The translations under genes and the position numbers were made by a program. 64,000 nucleotides of DNA from Lysinibacillus sp. PLM2 (GTDB taxonomy: Bacteria > Bacillota > Bacilli > Bacillales_A > Planococcaceae): contig AP025689.1 in NCBI GenBank assembly GCA_023168345.1, positions 3,423,501-3,487,500 of the forward strand, written 5' to 3'. Under the pieces are notes generated by a model. That model was not told the origin of the DNA, made no database searches, and was given only the letters and a program-made list of their open reading frames with translations. Within the stretch, counting starts at the first letter, position 1. Every line of letters begins with the position of its first letter. Shown here piece after piece: positions 17,583 through 29,349 of this stretch.

Positions 17583-19571
17583 CTATTCCTCCAATGCTTC
17601 TTGTACATATTTTTTTAATACTGGTGCAAGTGTTCTAACGTACGCCGATGTTAAATGATGAGCATCACGATAGACGATGACATTGCCAATAATTACATGA
17701 CAAGTTGTTTCATCACAAAAGTAATCGGATAAATCAACAAACTGAACATTACTTGGAATCCCATCTGTATTTTCCCATGGAGGAATTTCAGATAATGCAT
17801 CTTCTCGAGGTTTTGTACAATTCATTGGGTCCTCTTCTCGTTCCAAGCATAATGGGATATCTTCATCCATCCTCGGATTATCTCTAACGGCTAAAATCTT
17901 CGTGATTCCTTCAAGCTTTCGAAACTGATTTAAATAACCAACAGGAACAGTATCTCCTTTATTTACATTAGCAGTTGTAAATACAAGATCAGGTGGAGTT
18001 TCAATTAATTTATCAATTAGTAATTCATTCCAATCTAAACATTCTTCAGTGATGATGCCACCAAAATCATCATCAGTAAATCGGCATCCATCATGATTAT
18101 ATACATCTAATCGTATACCGAGCTCTTTTGCAAATTCATTAAGCGCAGGAAACCAATGTCCAGAATGGGAGCCCCCAACTAGTGCCAATATATGTTTAGG
18201 GTTTTCTGTTTCTCCATAAGAACAGACTGGCAATCTATCCCCTTGTCTTGTTACACAGCCTTTTTCCGAATAGAAGTAAGGCAAATCATCTTTTATTTCA
18301 AGCATCGTTGGGATTGGTTCTACATCTGTTGGCGGAACAACCCCCTCATATATCACCCTTGCTCCGGGGTATTTTTCCTTCGAATACACTACTTGACCAT
18401 GGGCATCCCTTTCAGGTAATTGTGTTCCCCACCATATATTTGTAATAATAACTGGCAATATAAAAGTTAAAGCAGCGATCGTAATTTTCCATTTTGACTG
18501 TTTTACATTTAGCTTTCTTACAGGGGCTTCAAGTCCTTTTGTAGTGATTAGTGAAAGAACAAAGGTTAAGAATAAAATACCTAGACCACCTATTAATGAT
18601 ACTTCTTCTGTTTTGAAGTAAGTTAAATAGAATATTAGAAGAGGCCAATGCCATAAATAAAATCCATAGGAAAGGCCACCCATCCATAATAGAGGTCTTG
18701 ATCCTAATAGCTTCTCAACTCCAAAGCGACTACTATTCTCACCTGAGAGTATTACTAAAATAACCCCACCTGTTGGTAATAATGCAGCATATCCAGGAAA
18801 TACAGTAGACACAGGAAGTACTATCCCTGTTAAACAAATTATAAAAAGACCCAGCCAACCTAAAAGTGAACTGACTGTCCTCTTCAGCTTCACATATGGA
18901 ATCAGTAGTGCTACAATTCCACCTAAACTAAATTCCCAAGCACGGGCAAATGTATCAAAGTATGCCCACGGCTGGTTTATGTGTGTTTTATAAACTGAGT
19001 AGCTAATTGATATGACAAATAAAAAGATTAAAATGCCCAGTAAAGTTTTTCTAGGTGGAAGCTTTAGCAATTTCCTCGCTAATAAAAATGCAAACATAAT
19101 GACAAATGGCCAAGTTAAATAAAACTGACCTTGTATTGAAAGGGCCCAAAAATGCTGAAGCGGACTAGCTTCATTATCTTGAGCTAAGTAGTCAACCGAG
19201 TTAAATGCCAATTGCCAATTTTCATAGTAAAAAGCAGATGCAATCACTTCTGAAATAATTTGACTCCACTGCACTTGTGGCATGATGAAAATTGATAGGA
19301 TTGTCGTAAACAACAAAACTGTAAAGGCAAGTGGAATTAACCGTTTTATAAGTCCTAAATAATTCTCCAAAAGATGTATTCGTCCGACCTTTTCCATTCT
19401 TGATATTAAAGATGTCGTAATAAGAAATCCTGAGACGATAAAGAATACATCTACCCCACCAGATACTCTGCCAAGCCAAATATGGTAAACAGCAACAAGT
19501 AATGAAGCAACTACTCGAATCCCCTCAATTTCAGGTCGGAATTTTTTTGTAGGTGCTTGTAAATCATGCAT
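17583..19571 (-). CDS. OatA-like acyltransferase with SGNH domain
   Basis: A membrane acyltransferase of about 662 residues, of the kind that O-acetylates peptidoglycan or other envelope polymers. The N-terminal acyltransferase-3 domain starts FRPEIEGIRVVASLLVAVYH and has GGVDVFFIVSGFLIT and about ten hydrophobic helices up to residue 390. The outer C-terminal SGNH domain has LVGGSHSGHWFPAL (nucleophile Ser) and the Asp/His pair in RDAHHLTSAYV. The ATG at 19571 follows GGAGAG; the earlier TTG at 19586 overlaps that site. The substrate is not shown by sequence. Confidence 0.82.
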   Translation of the reverse strand: MHDLQAPTKKFRPEIEGIRVVASLLVAVYHIWLGRVSGGVDVFFIVSGFLITTSLISRMEKVGRIHLLENYLGLIKRLIPLAFTVLLFTTILSIFIMPQVQWSQIISEVIASAFYYENWQLAFNSVDYLAQDNEASPLQHFWALSIQGQFYLTWPFVIMFAFLLARKLLKLPPRKTLLGILIFLFVISISYSVYKTHINQPWAYFDTFARAWEFSLGGIVALLIPYVKLKRTVSSLLGWLGLFIICLTGIVLPVSTVFPGYAALLPTGGVILVILSGENSSRFGVEKLLGSRPLLWMGGLSYGFYLWHWPLLIFYLTYFKTEEVSLIGGLGILFLTFVLSLITTKGLEAPVRKLNVKQSKWKITIAALTFILPVIITNIWWGTQLPERDAHGQVVYSKEKYPGARVIYEGVVPPTDVEPIPTMLEIKDDLPYFYSEKGCVTRQGDRLPVCSYGETENPKHILALVGGSHSGHWFPALNEFAKELGIRLDVYNHDGCRFTDDDFGGIITEECLDWNELLIDKLIETPPDLVFTTANVNKGDTVPVGYLNQFRKLEGITKILAVRDNPRMDEDIPLCLEREEDPMNCTKPREDALSEIPPWENTDGIPSNVQFVDLSDYFCDETTCHVIIGNVIVYRDAHHLTSAYVRTLAPVLKKYVQEALEE

Positions 19572-19705
19572 TATATCTCTCTCCAATACTGTGTTTCTTT
19601 GAGGTAACTAATTTTCATTATTACAGTATTACCAAAATTATTATTTTTTAGTTGATATTTGGGGATTTCTATTTCCAAGTTCTTTAATGTGCTGAGTTTA
19701 GAACG

Positions 19706-19737
19706 ATAAAAACTCCCTAACAAATTAGAGAGTTTAT
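19706..19737 (-). terminator. Hairpin and T-run upstream of the acyltransferase
   Basis: On the minus strand AAACTCTCTAA, a 4-base loop and TTAGGGAGTTT are followed by a T-run. This is a typical intrinsic terminator placed about 140 bases before the acyltransferase start. It could be a leader attenuator or end an unseen small RNA. The rest of 19572-19981 shows no other clear feature. Confidence 0.45.
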
Positions 19738-19981
19738 AAATACAACTATTTATGCGATTGGGATAAGGGACCTCTATCAATTATCCATATTCACACATCT
19801 TAATTAATTTCAAAAAATTAAATTTAGGTTAAATCTCATGCAAAGAGGGTCCGTAAAATTGGGTAAAAAGTAAGAAAATAGAAGAGACTATAAATTTATA
19901 TTGAACAATAGGTTTAATTCATATTAAAATATTTTTGTAAATAACTGTAATATATACCTATTAGTGTATAGGGGGGTAACT

Positions 19982-20599
19982 GTGCGAAAATCTTTATTAA
20001 AGCCTATTTCTTTATTTTCTTTCATATTCTCTTCATTTTTTTTAACTGGGTGTAATTATTTTACTTCTATTTATCCGACACCCCAGTCTATTGAAAAAGA
20101 AATATCGGATTCAAATAATATTGAACAAAGTGAACAGTCATCAAATAAAAAAACGATCTCTGAAACTTATACTTATGAAGAAAGTAATTATATTCCAAAG
20201 GACGAACTGATCGATAAAAAAGACATTTATGGAACTTGGTATATTTGGGTACCTAGTTCTGCTACCAATCTTTATGACCAGCAATCAGGAGAATATGTGA
20301 CACATGAATACACATCCGGTGCAGACGCAGGAAGTGTTGAATTATTTGAAGATGGGACATACCGTATGAGCTACGAGCTTTGGGAACCTGGTATTGTAAG
20401 TGGTGAATGGGTTCTTTCGTATCCAGGTGAGATTAATGGAGAAGCGGGTCAAGCAATCATCTTAATGAATGGTTTAGGTGGCACTGATTGGGCAATTTCA
20501 CCATCAGACAATGGATCACTTCGACTATTGCAAAAGTCAAATACTACTTGGAACGATGGATCATCTATGTGGTTATTTGATTCTGAATTACATCGATAG
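19982..20599 (+). CDS. Lipoprotein of unknown function
   Basis: About 205 residues with a lipoprotein signal peptide: KSLLKPISLFSFIFSSFF, then the lipobox LTGC. A low-complexity Ser/Asn/Glu-rich linker follows, then a folded part from about residue 75 (IYGTWYIWVPSSATNLY, GSVELFEDGTYRMSYELWEPG, SGEWVLSYPGE). The repeated GTW-/GEW- pattern suggests a lipocalin-like barrel, which is not certain. The GTG at 19982 is chosen because GGGGGG lies 5-6 bases before it. It is transcribed away from the acyltransferase. Confidence 0.7.
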   Translation: MRKSLLKPISLFSFIFSSFFLTGCNYFTSIYPTPQSIEKEISDSNNIEQSEQSSNKKTISETYTYEESNYIPKDELIDKKDIYGTWYIWVPSSATNLYDQQSGEYVTHEYTSGADAGSVELFEDGTYRMSYELWEPGIVSGEWVLSYPGEINGEAGQAIILMNGLGGTDWAISPSDNGSLRLLQKSNTTWNDGSSMWLFDSELHR

Positions 20600-20610
20600 G
20601 TGGGAAAATA

Positions 20611-20656
20611 AAAACCTGTAAAGAGGAGTTTCTAACTCATCTACACAGGTTTTTTC
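20611..20656. terminator. Bidirectional terminator between lipoprotein and dagK
   Basis: AAAACCTGT at 20611-20619 pairs with ACAGGTTTT from 20645. T-runs follow on both strands. It separates two convergent genes. Confidence 0.75.
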
Positions 20657-20684
20657 TAATTTTTTAGTCAAGATTGAATTATTA

Positions 20685-21599
20685 TTACACTCGGTCTAAT
20701 TCACGAATATCTTCAATCGGCACGAATATCTCAATATGTCGTTTTAAATTGACAAGGGAAGCAGGGGCGTCCCCACCATATTCTCCATCTAAGTTAAGGT
20801 GTACTTCTTCATTCGATGTAACTGTTACTTTGCTTGCTTTTTTGTAAATGACATTTGGATCATTTAAATGTTCCCCACGCAACGCTAGGGATGCCAATCG
20901 AATAAAATCTCCGATATTACATTTTTTCAGAATCATCATAGTGAATAGGCCATCGTTTATACTTGCATCTGGAGCAATTTTCTCAAAACCACCAACAGAA
21001 TTTGTTAATGCACATAAGAATAGCATTGCTTCACCTTCAAATACTTCACCATCATATTCGATTCGCATATCAGTTGCTTTTATAGAAGGAAGCATCTCAA
21101 TACCTTTTATATAATATGCAAGTTGGCCAAGCATTGTTTTCATTTTACTCGGGACTTCGTAAGTTAATTCTGTTATACGTCCACCGGCTGCAATATTAAT
21201 AAAATAGCGGTCATCATTTACTAAACCTACATCTACTGGTATTGTATCTCCCTTAACTATTATGTCGATGGCTTCGTCAATTTTTCTTGGAATATGGACT
21301 GCTCGTGCAAAATCATTCGTTGTTCCAGTTGGTACTAACCCTAGTTTGGGGCGTTTTTCATAGGGACTTATCCCAGCTACAACCTCATTTAAGGTACCAT
21401 CTCCACCAACTGCTACAATAATATCAAATCCTCTTTCAACTGCATGGGCAGCGGCGATTGTCGCATCTCCTTCACCAGTTGTCGCATGACAAGATGTTTC
21501 ATAACCAGCAATTTCGAGCTTTTCTAGGGCTTCGGGAAGATGCTTTTTAAATATCTCTCTACCTGATGTTGGATTATAAATGATTCTTGCTCTCTTCAT
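20685..21599 (-). CDS. dagK: Diacylglycerol kinase, DagK type
   Basis: The 304-residue soluble kinase phosphorylates diacylglycerol to phosphatidic acid and recycles lipid left by lipoteichoic acid synthesis. Family signs are IIYNPTSGRE at the start, AVGGDGTLNEVVAG (nucleotide loop, near residue 63) and LGLVPTGTTNDFARA near residue 90. The C-terminal beta domain contains FINIAAGG and EGEAMLFLCALTNSVGGFEKIAPDA. The ribosome site is weak (TAGGATGG). The gene lies near gatCAB and rlmCD as in B. subtilis. Confidence 0.88.
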   Translation of the reverse strand: MKRARIIYNPTSGREIFKKHLPEALEKLEIAGYETSCHATTGEGDATIAAAHAVERGFDIIVAVGGDGTLNEVVAGISPYEKRPKLGLVPTGTTNDFARAVHIPRKIDEAIDIIVKGDTIPVDVGLVNDDRYFINIAAGGRITELTYEVPSKMKTMLGQLAYYIKGIEMLPSIKATDMRIEYDGEVFEGEAMLFLCALTNSVGGFEKIAPDASINDGLFTMMILKKCNIGDFIRLASLALRGEHLNDPNVIYKKASKVTVTSNEEVHLNLDGEYGGDAPASLVNLKRHIEIFVPIEDIRELDRV

Positions 21600-21668
21600 A
21601 TATCGCCATCCTACTCTACATACATTTAACGATATTGATGTTCATGACCATTCCCTTATATAGTATGA

Positions 21669-22232
21669 TTATGACAACGCTTTCGTTATAATAGCTTTCA
21701 TATCCTCATAGACCCATATTGCACACTGCGGATCATCCACAAATTTCTTCTGCAATGTAGTATACAGTTCTTTTTGTTTTTCAGCAAATTGAGGATCATC
21801 CTTCTCAGGAAGCTCTGCCCTCATATCCGTTACCAACTGTTGTAATTCTGGTGCACGCGGCCCCCATTTCCCAATCACTTCACCTTGCTCATTTAAGAAT
21901 AAATAGATGGGAATCGCTCTTCCACCATTCGTTAAATAGCGATCGATCAAATCTGTATCTGCGTCTCGAAATGCACAACGAATTTCAACATCTGCTTCCT
22001 CTGCGATTTTACGAATCACCGCATTATTTAGCATTGCATCTCCACACCAGTCTTCTGTTATTGCTAAAATGTGTGGTTTCTTTTCTTTCAGTAGATTGAA
22101 CACCTCGTCCTCTGGATTCACTTTAAAATTTTTATAAACTTCAAAGCTAGGCTCTTTAAGATTGGTAGACATTTGATCCATATAATCAGCCATTGACATT
22201 GATTCTTCAAAATATTGTTGTTCAGTTTTCAT
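21669..22232 (-). CDS. Thioredoxin-like protein with a single active-site Cys
   Basis: The 187-residue protein has a thioredoxin-fold core: HILAITEDWCGDAMLNNAVI at about residues 53-72, where WCGD replaces the usual WCxxC, then RCAFRDADTDLIDRYL and GGRAIPIYLFLNEQGEVIGKWG with the cis-Pro. Loss of the second Cys argues against a simple disulfide reductase. Bacillus has comparable thioredoxin-family proteins of unknown role. GGGAGG precedes the ATG. It stands alone downstream of a tandem repeat array. Confidence 0.75.
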   Translation of the reverse strand: MKTEQQYFEESMSMADYMDQMSTNLKEPSFEVYKNFKVNPEDEVFNLLKEKKPHILAITEDWCGDAMLNNAVIRKIAEEADVEIRCAFRDADTDLIDRYLTNGGRAIPIYLFLNEQGEVIGKWGPRAPELQQLVTDMRAELPEKDDPQFAEKQKELYTTLQKKFVDDPQCAIWVYEDMKAIITKALS

Positions 22233-22368
22233 AAGAAAATACCTCCCTTATTATTAATTCCATTTTGCCCATTTACTAATTGAAATACAATTTTTTTGAT
22301 TTGGTTAGGGTGCTTTTCATTAGTATGGAGATATTTTCTGTTCTCATTAGATTGTATATGGATTTGAC

Positions 22369-22527
22369 TTGTCTATTATCAGGATCCCATTGTCTATTAT
22401 CTTGCCTTGTTTGTCTATTATCTCCCGTGCGTCGTCTATTATCTTATCTGCTTTGTCTATTATCCAGCCCTGTTTGTCTATTATCCTCAGCTCTCTGTCT
22501 ATTATTTTCGAAGCTTTCTATCCCAAC
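22369..22527. repeat. Tandem array, 21-bp period, TTGTCTATTATC core
   Basis: TTGTCTATTATC or a near copy begins at 22369, 22390, 22411, 22432, 22453, 22474 and 22495, an exact 21-base step. A degenerate eighth copy lies at about 22516. Twelve bases are conserved and nine vary in each unit. It lies between the gatB terminator and the thioredoxin-like gene. Confidence 0.9.
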
Positions 22528-22582
22528 CTTCCTCCTTTTAATTCCTTTCTCTGTCTTTAATCTGCAAGTCTCCTCTAATGCA

Positions 22583-22630
22583 AAATAAAAAGCCACCCCT
22601 AGCAAGCTACGAATGCTTACAAGGGGTGGT
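22583..22630 (-). terminator. Terminator of gatCAB
   Basis: CCACCCCT at 22593-22600 pairs with AGGGGTGG at 22622-22629, with inner GCAAGC/GCTT pairing. The minus strand continues with CTTTTTATTTT. It follows the gatB stop by 15 bases. Confidence 0.85.
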
Positions 22631-22644
22631 TCACTTGATTAGAA

Positions 22645-24090
22645 TTATCGTTTATTAATTTCTTCAAGCAAGATTTTGTTAACCATTGGTGGGTTTGCTT
22701 GTCCTTTTGTTTCTTTCATGATTTGTCCAACTAAGAAGCCTATTGCGCGGTCTTTACCGTTTTTGAAGTCTTCGATGGACTGTGGATTGTTATCTAAAAT
22801 GTTTGTAATAATTGGTACTAATACAGATGGATCAGAGATTTGTACTAATCCTTTCGCTTTCACGATTTCATTAGCGTCTCCACCATTTTTCACAAGCTCA
22901 GTGAATACTTTCTTCGCAATCTTAGAAGAGATTGTGCCATCAGAAATTAATTTCACCATACCTGCTAAGTTTTCTGGTGTTAGTTTTGTATCCGTAATTT
23001 CAATTTGCTCTGCGTTTAAGTATGCCGAAACATCACCCATTAACCAGTTGGCAGAAAGTTTTGCATCTGCACCTGCTACAACCATTTCATCGAAGAAATC
23101 AGAGATTGGTTTGTTTACAACAAGTACGCTAGCATCGTAATTTGTTAAACCAAGTTCTTCAACATAACGTTTTTTACGAGCGTCTGGAAGTTCAGGAATT
23201 GACTCGCGAACACGTTCTAACCATGCATCGTCGATTACAATGTCAACTAAGTCGGGTTCTGGGAAGTAACGGTAATCATCTGTTCCTTCCTTAACACGCA
23301 TTAAAATTGTTTTACCTGTTTTCTCATCAAAACGACGAGTTTCTTGTTTAATTTCTCCACCTGAAAGTAATACTTCAGCTTGGCGTTTTTCCTCATATTC
23401 AAGACCTTTACGAACAAAGTTGAATGAGTTTAAGTTTTTTAATTCTGTTTTTGTTCCGAATTCTTCTTGACCGTAAGGACGGATGGAAATGTTCGCGTCA
23501 CAACGAAGTGACCCTTCTTCCATTTTCACGTCAGAAACACCAGTATATTGAATAATTGATTTTAATTTTTCAAGATAAGCATACGCTTCTGCTGGTGTGC
23601 GGATATCTGGCTCAGAAACGATTTCTACTAAAGGTGTACCTTGACGGTTAAAGTCTACTAAGGAATAGCCATCACCGTGCGTTAATTTTCCAGCATCCTC
23701 TTCCATATGTAGGCGAGTGATACCGATTTTCTTTGTATATCCAGGCTCTCCATCTGTACCTGGAACTTCGATTTCAATCCATCCGTCGTATCCAATTGGT
23801 TTATCAAATTGAGAAATTTGATATGCTTTCGGGTTATCTGGATAGAAATAGTTTTTACGATCAAATTTTGTATGTTGGTTAATTTTCATGTTTAGCGCTA
23901 AAGAGGCTTTCATTGCAAAATCAACAACATTTTTATTTAATACCGGTAAAACCCCTGGATAGCCTAAATCAATTACCGTTGTATTTGTATTTGGCTCTGC
24001 ACCAAAATGGTTTGGTGCTGGAGAGAAAATTTTAGAGTTTGTTTTTAATTCTACGTGTACTTCTAACCCAATCACTGTTTCAAAGTTCAT
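22645..24090 (-). CDS. gatB: Asp-tRNA(Asn)/Glu-tRNA(Gln) amidotransferase subunit B
   Basis: GatB phosphorylates the mischarged Glu- or Asp-tRNA so that it can be amidated with ammonia from GatA. The 481-residue protein begins [16 protein letters not shown]. It shows the family segments [38 protein letters not shown], and [16 protein letters not shown]. The C-terminal YqeY-like helical domain (from about residue 410) binds tRNA. It starts 2 bases after the gatA stop, with GGGAGGG upstream. Confidence 0.95.
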   Translation of the reverse strand: MNFETVIGLEVHVELKTNSKIFSPAPNHFGAEPNTNTTVIDLGYPGVLPVLNKNVVDFAMKASLALNMKINQHTKFDRKNYFYPDNPKAYQISQFDKPIGYDGWIEIEVPGTDGEPGYTKKIGITRLHMEEDAGKLTHGDGYSLVDFNRQGTPLVEIVSEPDIRTPAEAYAYLEKLKSIIQYTGVSDVKMEEGSLRCDANISIRPYGQEEFGTKTELKNLNSFNFVRKGLEYEEKRQAEVLLSGGEIKQETRRFDEKTGKTILMRVKEGTDDYRYFPEPDLVDIVIDDAWLERVRESIPELPDARKKRYVEELGLTNYDASVLVVNKPISDFFDEMVVAGADAKLSANWLMGDVSAYLNAEQIEITDTKLTPENLAGMVKLISDGTISSKIAKKVFTELVKNGGDANEIVKAKGLVQISDPSVLVPIITNILDNNPQSIEDFKNGKDRAIGFLVGQIMKETKGQANPPMVNKILLEEINKR

Positions 24091-24092
24091 AA

Positions 24093-25556
24093 TTATTTAC
24101 CCTCCCAAATTTGAGGAGTTTGTTTGTGGAAGTCATTCGCTTGCTCATAAGCGTAGGCTGTGCGATAGATTGTTTCCTCGTCAAAGTGTTTTCCGATAAT
24201 TTGTAATCCTAATGGTAAACCTTCGTGGAAACCACATGGGATTGAAATTGCAGGAACACCCGCTAAGTTAATTGGTATTGTTAAAATATCGTTTGCATAC
24301 ATCGTTAAAGGATCATTGATATTTTGACCAATTTTGAATGCTGCTGTTGGTGCTGTTGGACCAACTATTACATCGTAATTTTCAAATACTTTATCATAAT
24401 CTTGTTTGATTAATGTTCGAACTTGCTGTGCTTTTTTATAGTAAGCATCATAAGTACCTGCTGATAAAGAGTAAGTACCAAGCATAATACGACGTTTTAC
24501 TTCATCTCCAAAACCTTGTGCGCGAGTTTCTTTATAAAGCTCCATTAGGTTTTTTACGCCTTCAGCACGGAAACCATAACGGATACCGTCAAAACGAGAA
24601 AGGTTGGATGAAGCTTCTGATGATGAAAGAATATAGTAAGCAGCTAATGCATATTTAGAATGTGGAAGTGAAACCTCTTCAACAGTTGCTCCTAGTCCTT
24701 TTAATACTTCTAATGCTTTTAATACGGATTCACGTACTTCTTCTCGTACGCCTTCACCTAAAAATTCTTTCGGTACTGCAATACGTAAACCTTTAATATC
24801 GCCATTTAAACTCGCCACATAGTTTGGTACTGGCACATCTGCACTAGTAGAATCGTTAGGGTCTACTCCAGCAATCGCTTCTAATAACAATGCGTTATCA
24901 TATACATTACGTGTTACTGGTCCGATTTGGTCAAGTGACGATGCGAAAGCGACTAACCCGAAACGTGATACGCGACCGTATGTTGGTTTCATTCCGACTA
25001 CACCGCAATATGCGGCTGGTTGACGAATAGAACCGCCAGTATCAGAACCCAATGAGAATGGCACTTCACCTGCAGCAACAGAAGCTGCAGAAGCACCTGA
25101 GGAACCACCTGGTACATTATTTAAATTCCATGGGTTTTTTGTTGTTTTAAATGCAGAGTTTTCATTTGATGAACCCATCGCGAATTCATCCATATTTAAT
25201 TTACCAACCGTTACCATGCCTGCTTCACGTAGTTTTTTCACTACAGTTGCATCATAGATAGGCATAAAGCCTTCTAAAATTTTAGAAGCACAAGTTGTTT
25301 CTAATCCCTCTGTTACGATATTGTCTTTTACCCCAATAGGTAGACCAAATAATGGTCCGCGTTGTTCAAATGGGACTTTTTCTAATTCTTCGGCTTGCTC
25401 AACAGCCTTTTCTTTATTTAAAGCTAAGAAAGCTTGTACATCTCCATCAAGTTTCTCAATTCGAGAAAATGCTTCGTTAGTTAAGTCGGCAATTGTAAAT
25501 TCACCGTTATGTAAACCTTCTTGTAGTTCTTTAGATGAACGTTCAAATAATGTCAT
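24093..25556 (-). CDS. gatA: Asp-tRNA(Asn)/Glu-tRNA(Gln) amidotransferase subunit A
   Basis: GatA is the glutaminase of the complex (487 residues, amidase-signature family). The Lys of the Ser-cisSer-Lys triad is in [13 protein letters not shown] near residue 80. The serines are in [17 protein letters not shown] and [19 protein letters not shown] near residues 152-185. The ATG follows AAGGAGGG. It lies 24 bases after gatC in one transcription unit with gatB. Confidence 0.95.
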   Translation of the reverse strand: MTLFERSSKELQEGLHNGEFTIADLTNEAFSRIEKLDGDVQAFLALNKEKAVEQAEELEKVPFEQRGPLFGLPIGVKDNIVTEGLETTCASKILEGFMPIYDATVVKKLREAGMVTVGKLNMDEFAMGSSNENSAFKTTKNPWNLNNVPGGSSGASAASVAAGEVPFSLGSDTGGSIRQPAAYCGVVGMKPTYGRVSRFGLVAFASSLDQIGPVTRNVYDNALLLEAIAGVDPNDSTSADVPVPNYVASLNGDIKGLRIAVPKEFLGEGVREEVRESVLKALEVLKGLGATVEEVSLPHSKYALAAYYILSSSEASSNLSRFDGIRYGFRAEGVKNLMELYKETRAQGFGDEVKRRIMLGTYSLSAGTYDAYYKKAQQVRTLIKQDYDKVFENYDVIVGPTAPTAAFKIGQNINDPLTMYANDILTIPINLAGVPAISIPCGFHEGLPLGLQIIGKHFDEETIYRTAYAYEQANDFHKQTPQIWEGK

Positions 25557-25580
25557 TCTATTCCCTCCTTCTTGTACGTC

Positions 25581-25874
25581 CTAGTCTTCTAATATTGGCG
25601 GAACTTTTACTTGTCCAGCTTCTTGTTCTTTTACGTTTAACATCATGATTTCACGGTCTAAACCTTTTTGTGCAACATCTTCACGCAATACATTGACGAT
25701 AGGTAGTACATGAGAAGTAGGTTCAACATTTGTTGTGTCTAATTCGTTTAATTGTTCTGCGAAATCTGTAATTTTCCCAAGCTGTTCTGCAAATTTCTCA
25801 GCTTCTTCATCAGTAATGGCTAGTCGCGCTAAATGTGCAACGTGCTTAACTTCTTCTTTTGAAAGTTTTGCCAT
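25581..25874 (-). CDS. gatC: Asp-tRNA(Asn)/Glu-tRNA(Gln) amidotransferase subunit C
   Basis: The 97-residue subunit wraps around GatA and GatB and stabilises the complex. The N-terminal helices read [21 protein letters not shown]. The C-terminal belt contains [21 protein letters not shown]. It is the first gene of gatCAB, with GGAGGTG before the ATG. Confidence 0.94.
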   Translation of the reverse strand: MAKLSKEEVKHVAHLARLAITDEEAEKFAEQLGKITDFAEQLNELDTTNVEPTSHVLPIVNVLREDVAQKGLDREIMMLNVKEQEAGQVKVPPILED

Positions 25875-26099
25875 TTCTACACCTCCATTAATTTACCATG
25901 GCAATAATCAATAATAATACCATTTTTCCCTAGAAAAATCACAAGATTGGCTAAAAATAAGAAAGTTCGTGTTTTTATTTTCCCGTGGTCTTATGAATAC
26001 TTTAATAATTGGCATATTACTTCTAAATTATCGCCATTTCTTTTATGTTTTCAAACCTTATTAACAAAATTGGAAAATATATTTATTCGAAACAGATGG

Positions 26100-26134
26100 A
26101 AACAGTGTAGCTAAGATTAACTACACTGTTTTAT
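26100..26134 (-). terminator. Terminator of camS/ligA/pcrA unit
   Basis: AAACAGTGTAG pairs with CTACACTGTTT around a 9-base loop, ending just before the camS stop side. On the minus strand a run of T-rich sequence follows. The remaining 25875-26099 is AT-rich with nothing else clear. Confidence 0.75.
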
Positions 26135-27307
26135 TTAATAATTATATATGTGTACAAATGGTTCTTTTTCGTTCGCATCTTTTAAAATCAATGCCTCTGA
26201 CCCATTGATAGAAGTAATATTCACTTCAATATCGACGTCATTAGGTAATTGATTCATCATGACACCTGATAAAAATTGAGTAAATCCAATAATTTCTGTT
26301 GTTCCATAAAATTGAATTGGAATTTCAATCATTATTTTTCTTAGTTCTTTATTACGATAAAACCCTGATCCAATTACACTTGTATAATTAGAGAAATATT
26401 GGTCGATTTCTGATTTAAACTTTTGGAAAGCTGTATTCATATCTCGGTAGTATTCTTCTTGTAATGATGTAGGGAATGTAACATAAACTTCATCAATTTC
26501 TTGCCAATCTCCTAAACCATTTTGGCCTCCATCAGATACACTATACGCAAAATATGTTCCTGGAACAATCGAATTTCTAGCCTCTTGTTTAAATAAGCCA
26601 ATCACAATTGGTATTTCACTTAGCTCAGGGCGCGCACGAAGTCTTGTAATAACTTCCTGTGCAATTTCTTTTCCTTTTTGTTCTAATTCTTCAGTAGGAA
26701 TTGGTTCATCATAATATTCACCATATTGCTCTTTTTGGTAGTAATAAACCGAATTTAATGCTAGTCCGATCGATATACCACCTAGCGCCACTTTATTATC
26801 ACTCGTTTTTTTCAAATAGTTTTGTTCTACAATATGAGCCAGATAAATAGGTGCTTCTTCTGCTCTTACTTCAGGATCTAGCTCCACACCATTTTTATCT
26901 AAATTGGAAGGATTTAATCCCCATAGTGATGGGTCTAAGTCTTTATTTTGATTTTCCCGTGCTAACCAGTTACTTACTGTATTAGCATCTAAATATTGTC
27001 CTTCTTGGAAATAGTACTCATCTGTACTAAACACATTTTGAGAGAGACGAAGCAAACCAGTCTCGACTTCTTTAATATCATATTTTGTATATAAATTTGA
27101 AACGACTAAGCCTCGACTAGCACTTTCTTTATATGGTATTAACGTTTTATAGTAACTTTCATCTAATTGCATGTTTGGGATGATTGTTGTCTCTGCCTCT
27201 ACTTCGGTCTCATCTGTCAAAATTTCTGTCCCCTCGTCAGGTGAAGGTACACAAGCTGCCAGCATTGCTACAACGACCATCGGCGGAATCCAGCGAAATC
27301 GTTTCAT
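26135..27307 (-). CDS. camS: CamS family lipoprotein (YerH)
   Basis: This 390-residue lipoprotein has a signal peptide ending in the lipobox LAAC near residue 19. In Enterococcus and Staphylococcus, fragments of the CamS signal peptide act as conjugation pheromones; the role of the mature protein is unclear. The body contains VVSNLYTKYDIKEVETGLLRL and LGLNPSNL-like segments typical of the family. It follows ligA by 14 bases, the same order as ligA-yerH in B. subtilis. AAAGGAG precedes the ATG. Confidence 0.87.
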   Translation of the reverse strand: MKRFRWIPPMVVVAMLAACVPSPDEGTEILTDETEVEAETTIIPNMQLDESYYKTLIPYKESASRGLVVSNLYTKYDIKEVETGLLRLSQNVFSTDEYYFQEGQYLDANTVSNWLARENQNKDLDPSLWGLNPSNLDKNGVELDPEVRAEEAPIYLAHIVEQNYLKKTSDNKVALGGISIGLALNSVYYYQKEQYGEYYDEPIPTEELEQKGKEIAQEVITRLRARPELSEIPIVIGLFKQEARNSIVPGTYFAYSVSDGGQNGLGDWQEIDEVYVTFPTSLQEEYYRDMNTAFQKFKSEIDQYFSNYTSVIGSGFYRNKELRKIMIEIPIQFYGTTEIIGFTQFLSGVMMNQLPNDVDIEVNITSINGSEALILKDANEKEPFVHIYNY

Positions 27308-27321
27308 TCTTTGAAACTCCT

Positions 27322-29349
<2,028 letters not shown>

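Noticed and set aside
19571..19780. 69-residue frame upstream of the acyltransferase
   Set aside because: It contains the terminator-like hairpin, has no ribosome site, and its product resembles no protein.
22369..22527. CRISPR array in the 21-bp repeats
   Set aside because: Cores of 12 bases with 9-base gaps are far too short, and no cas gene is present in the window.
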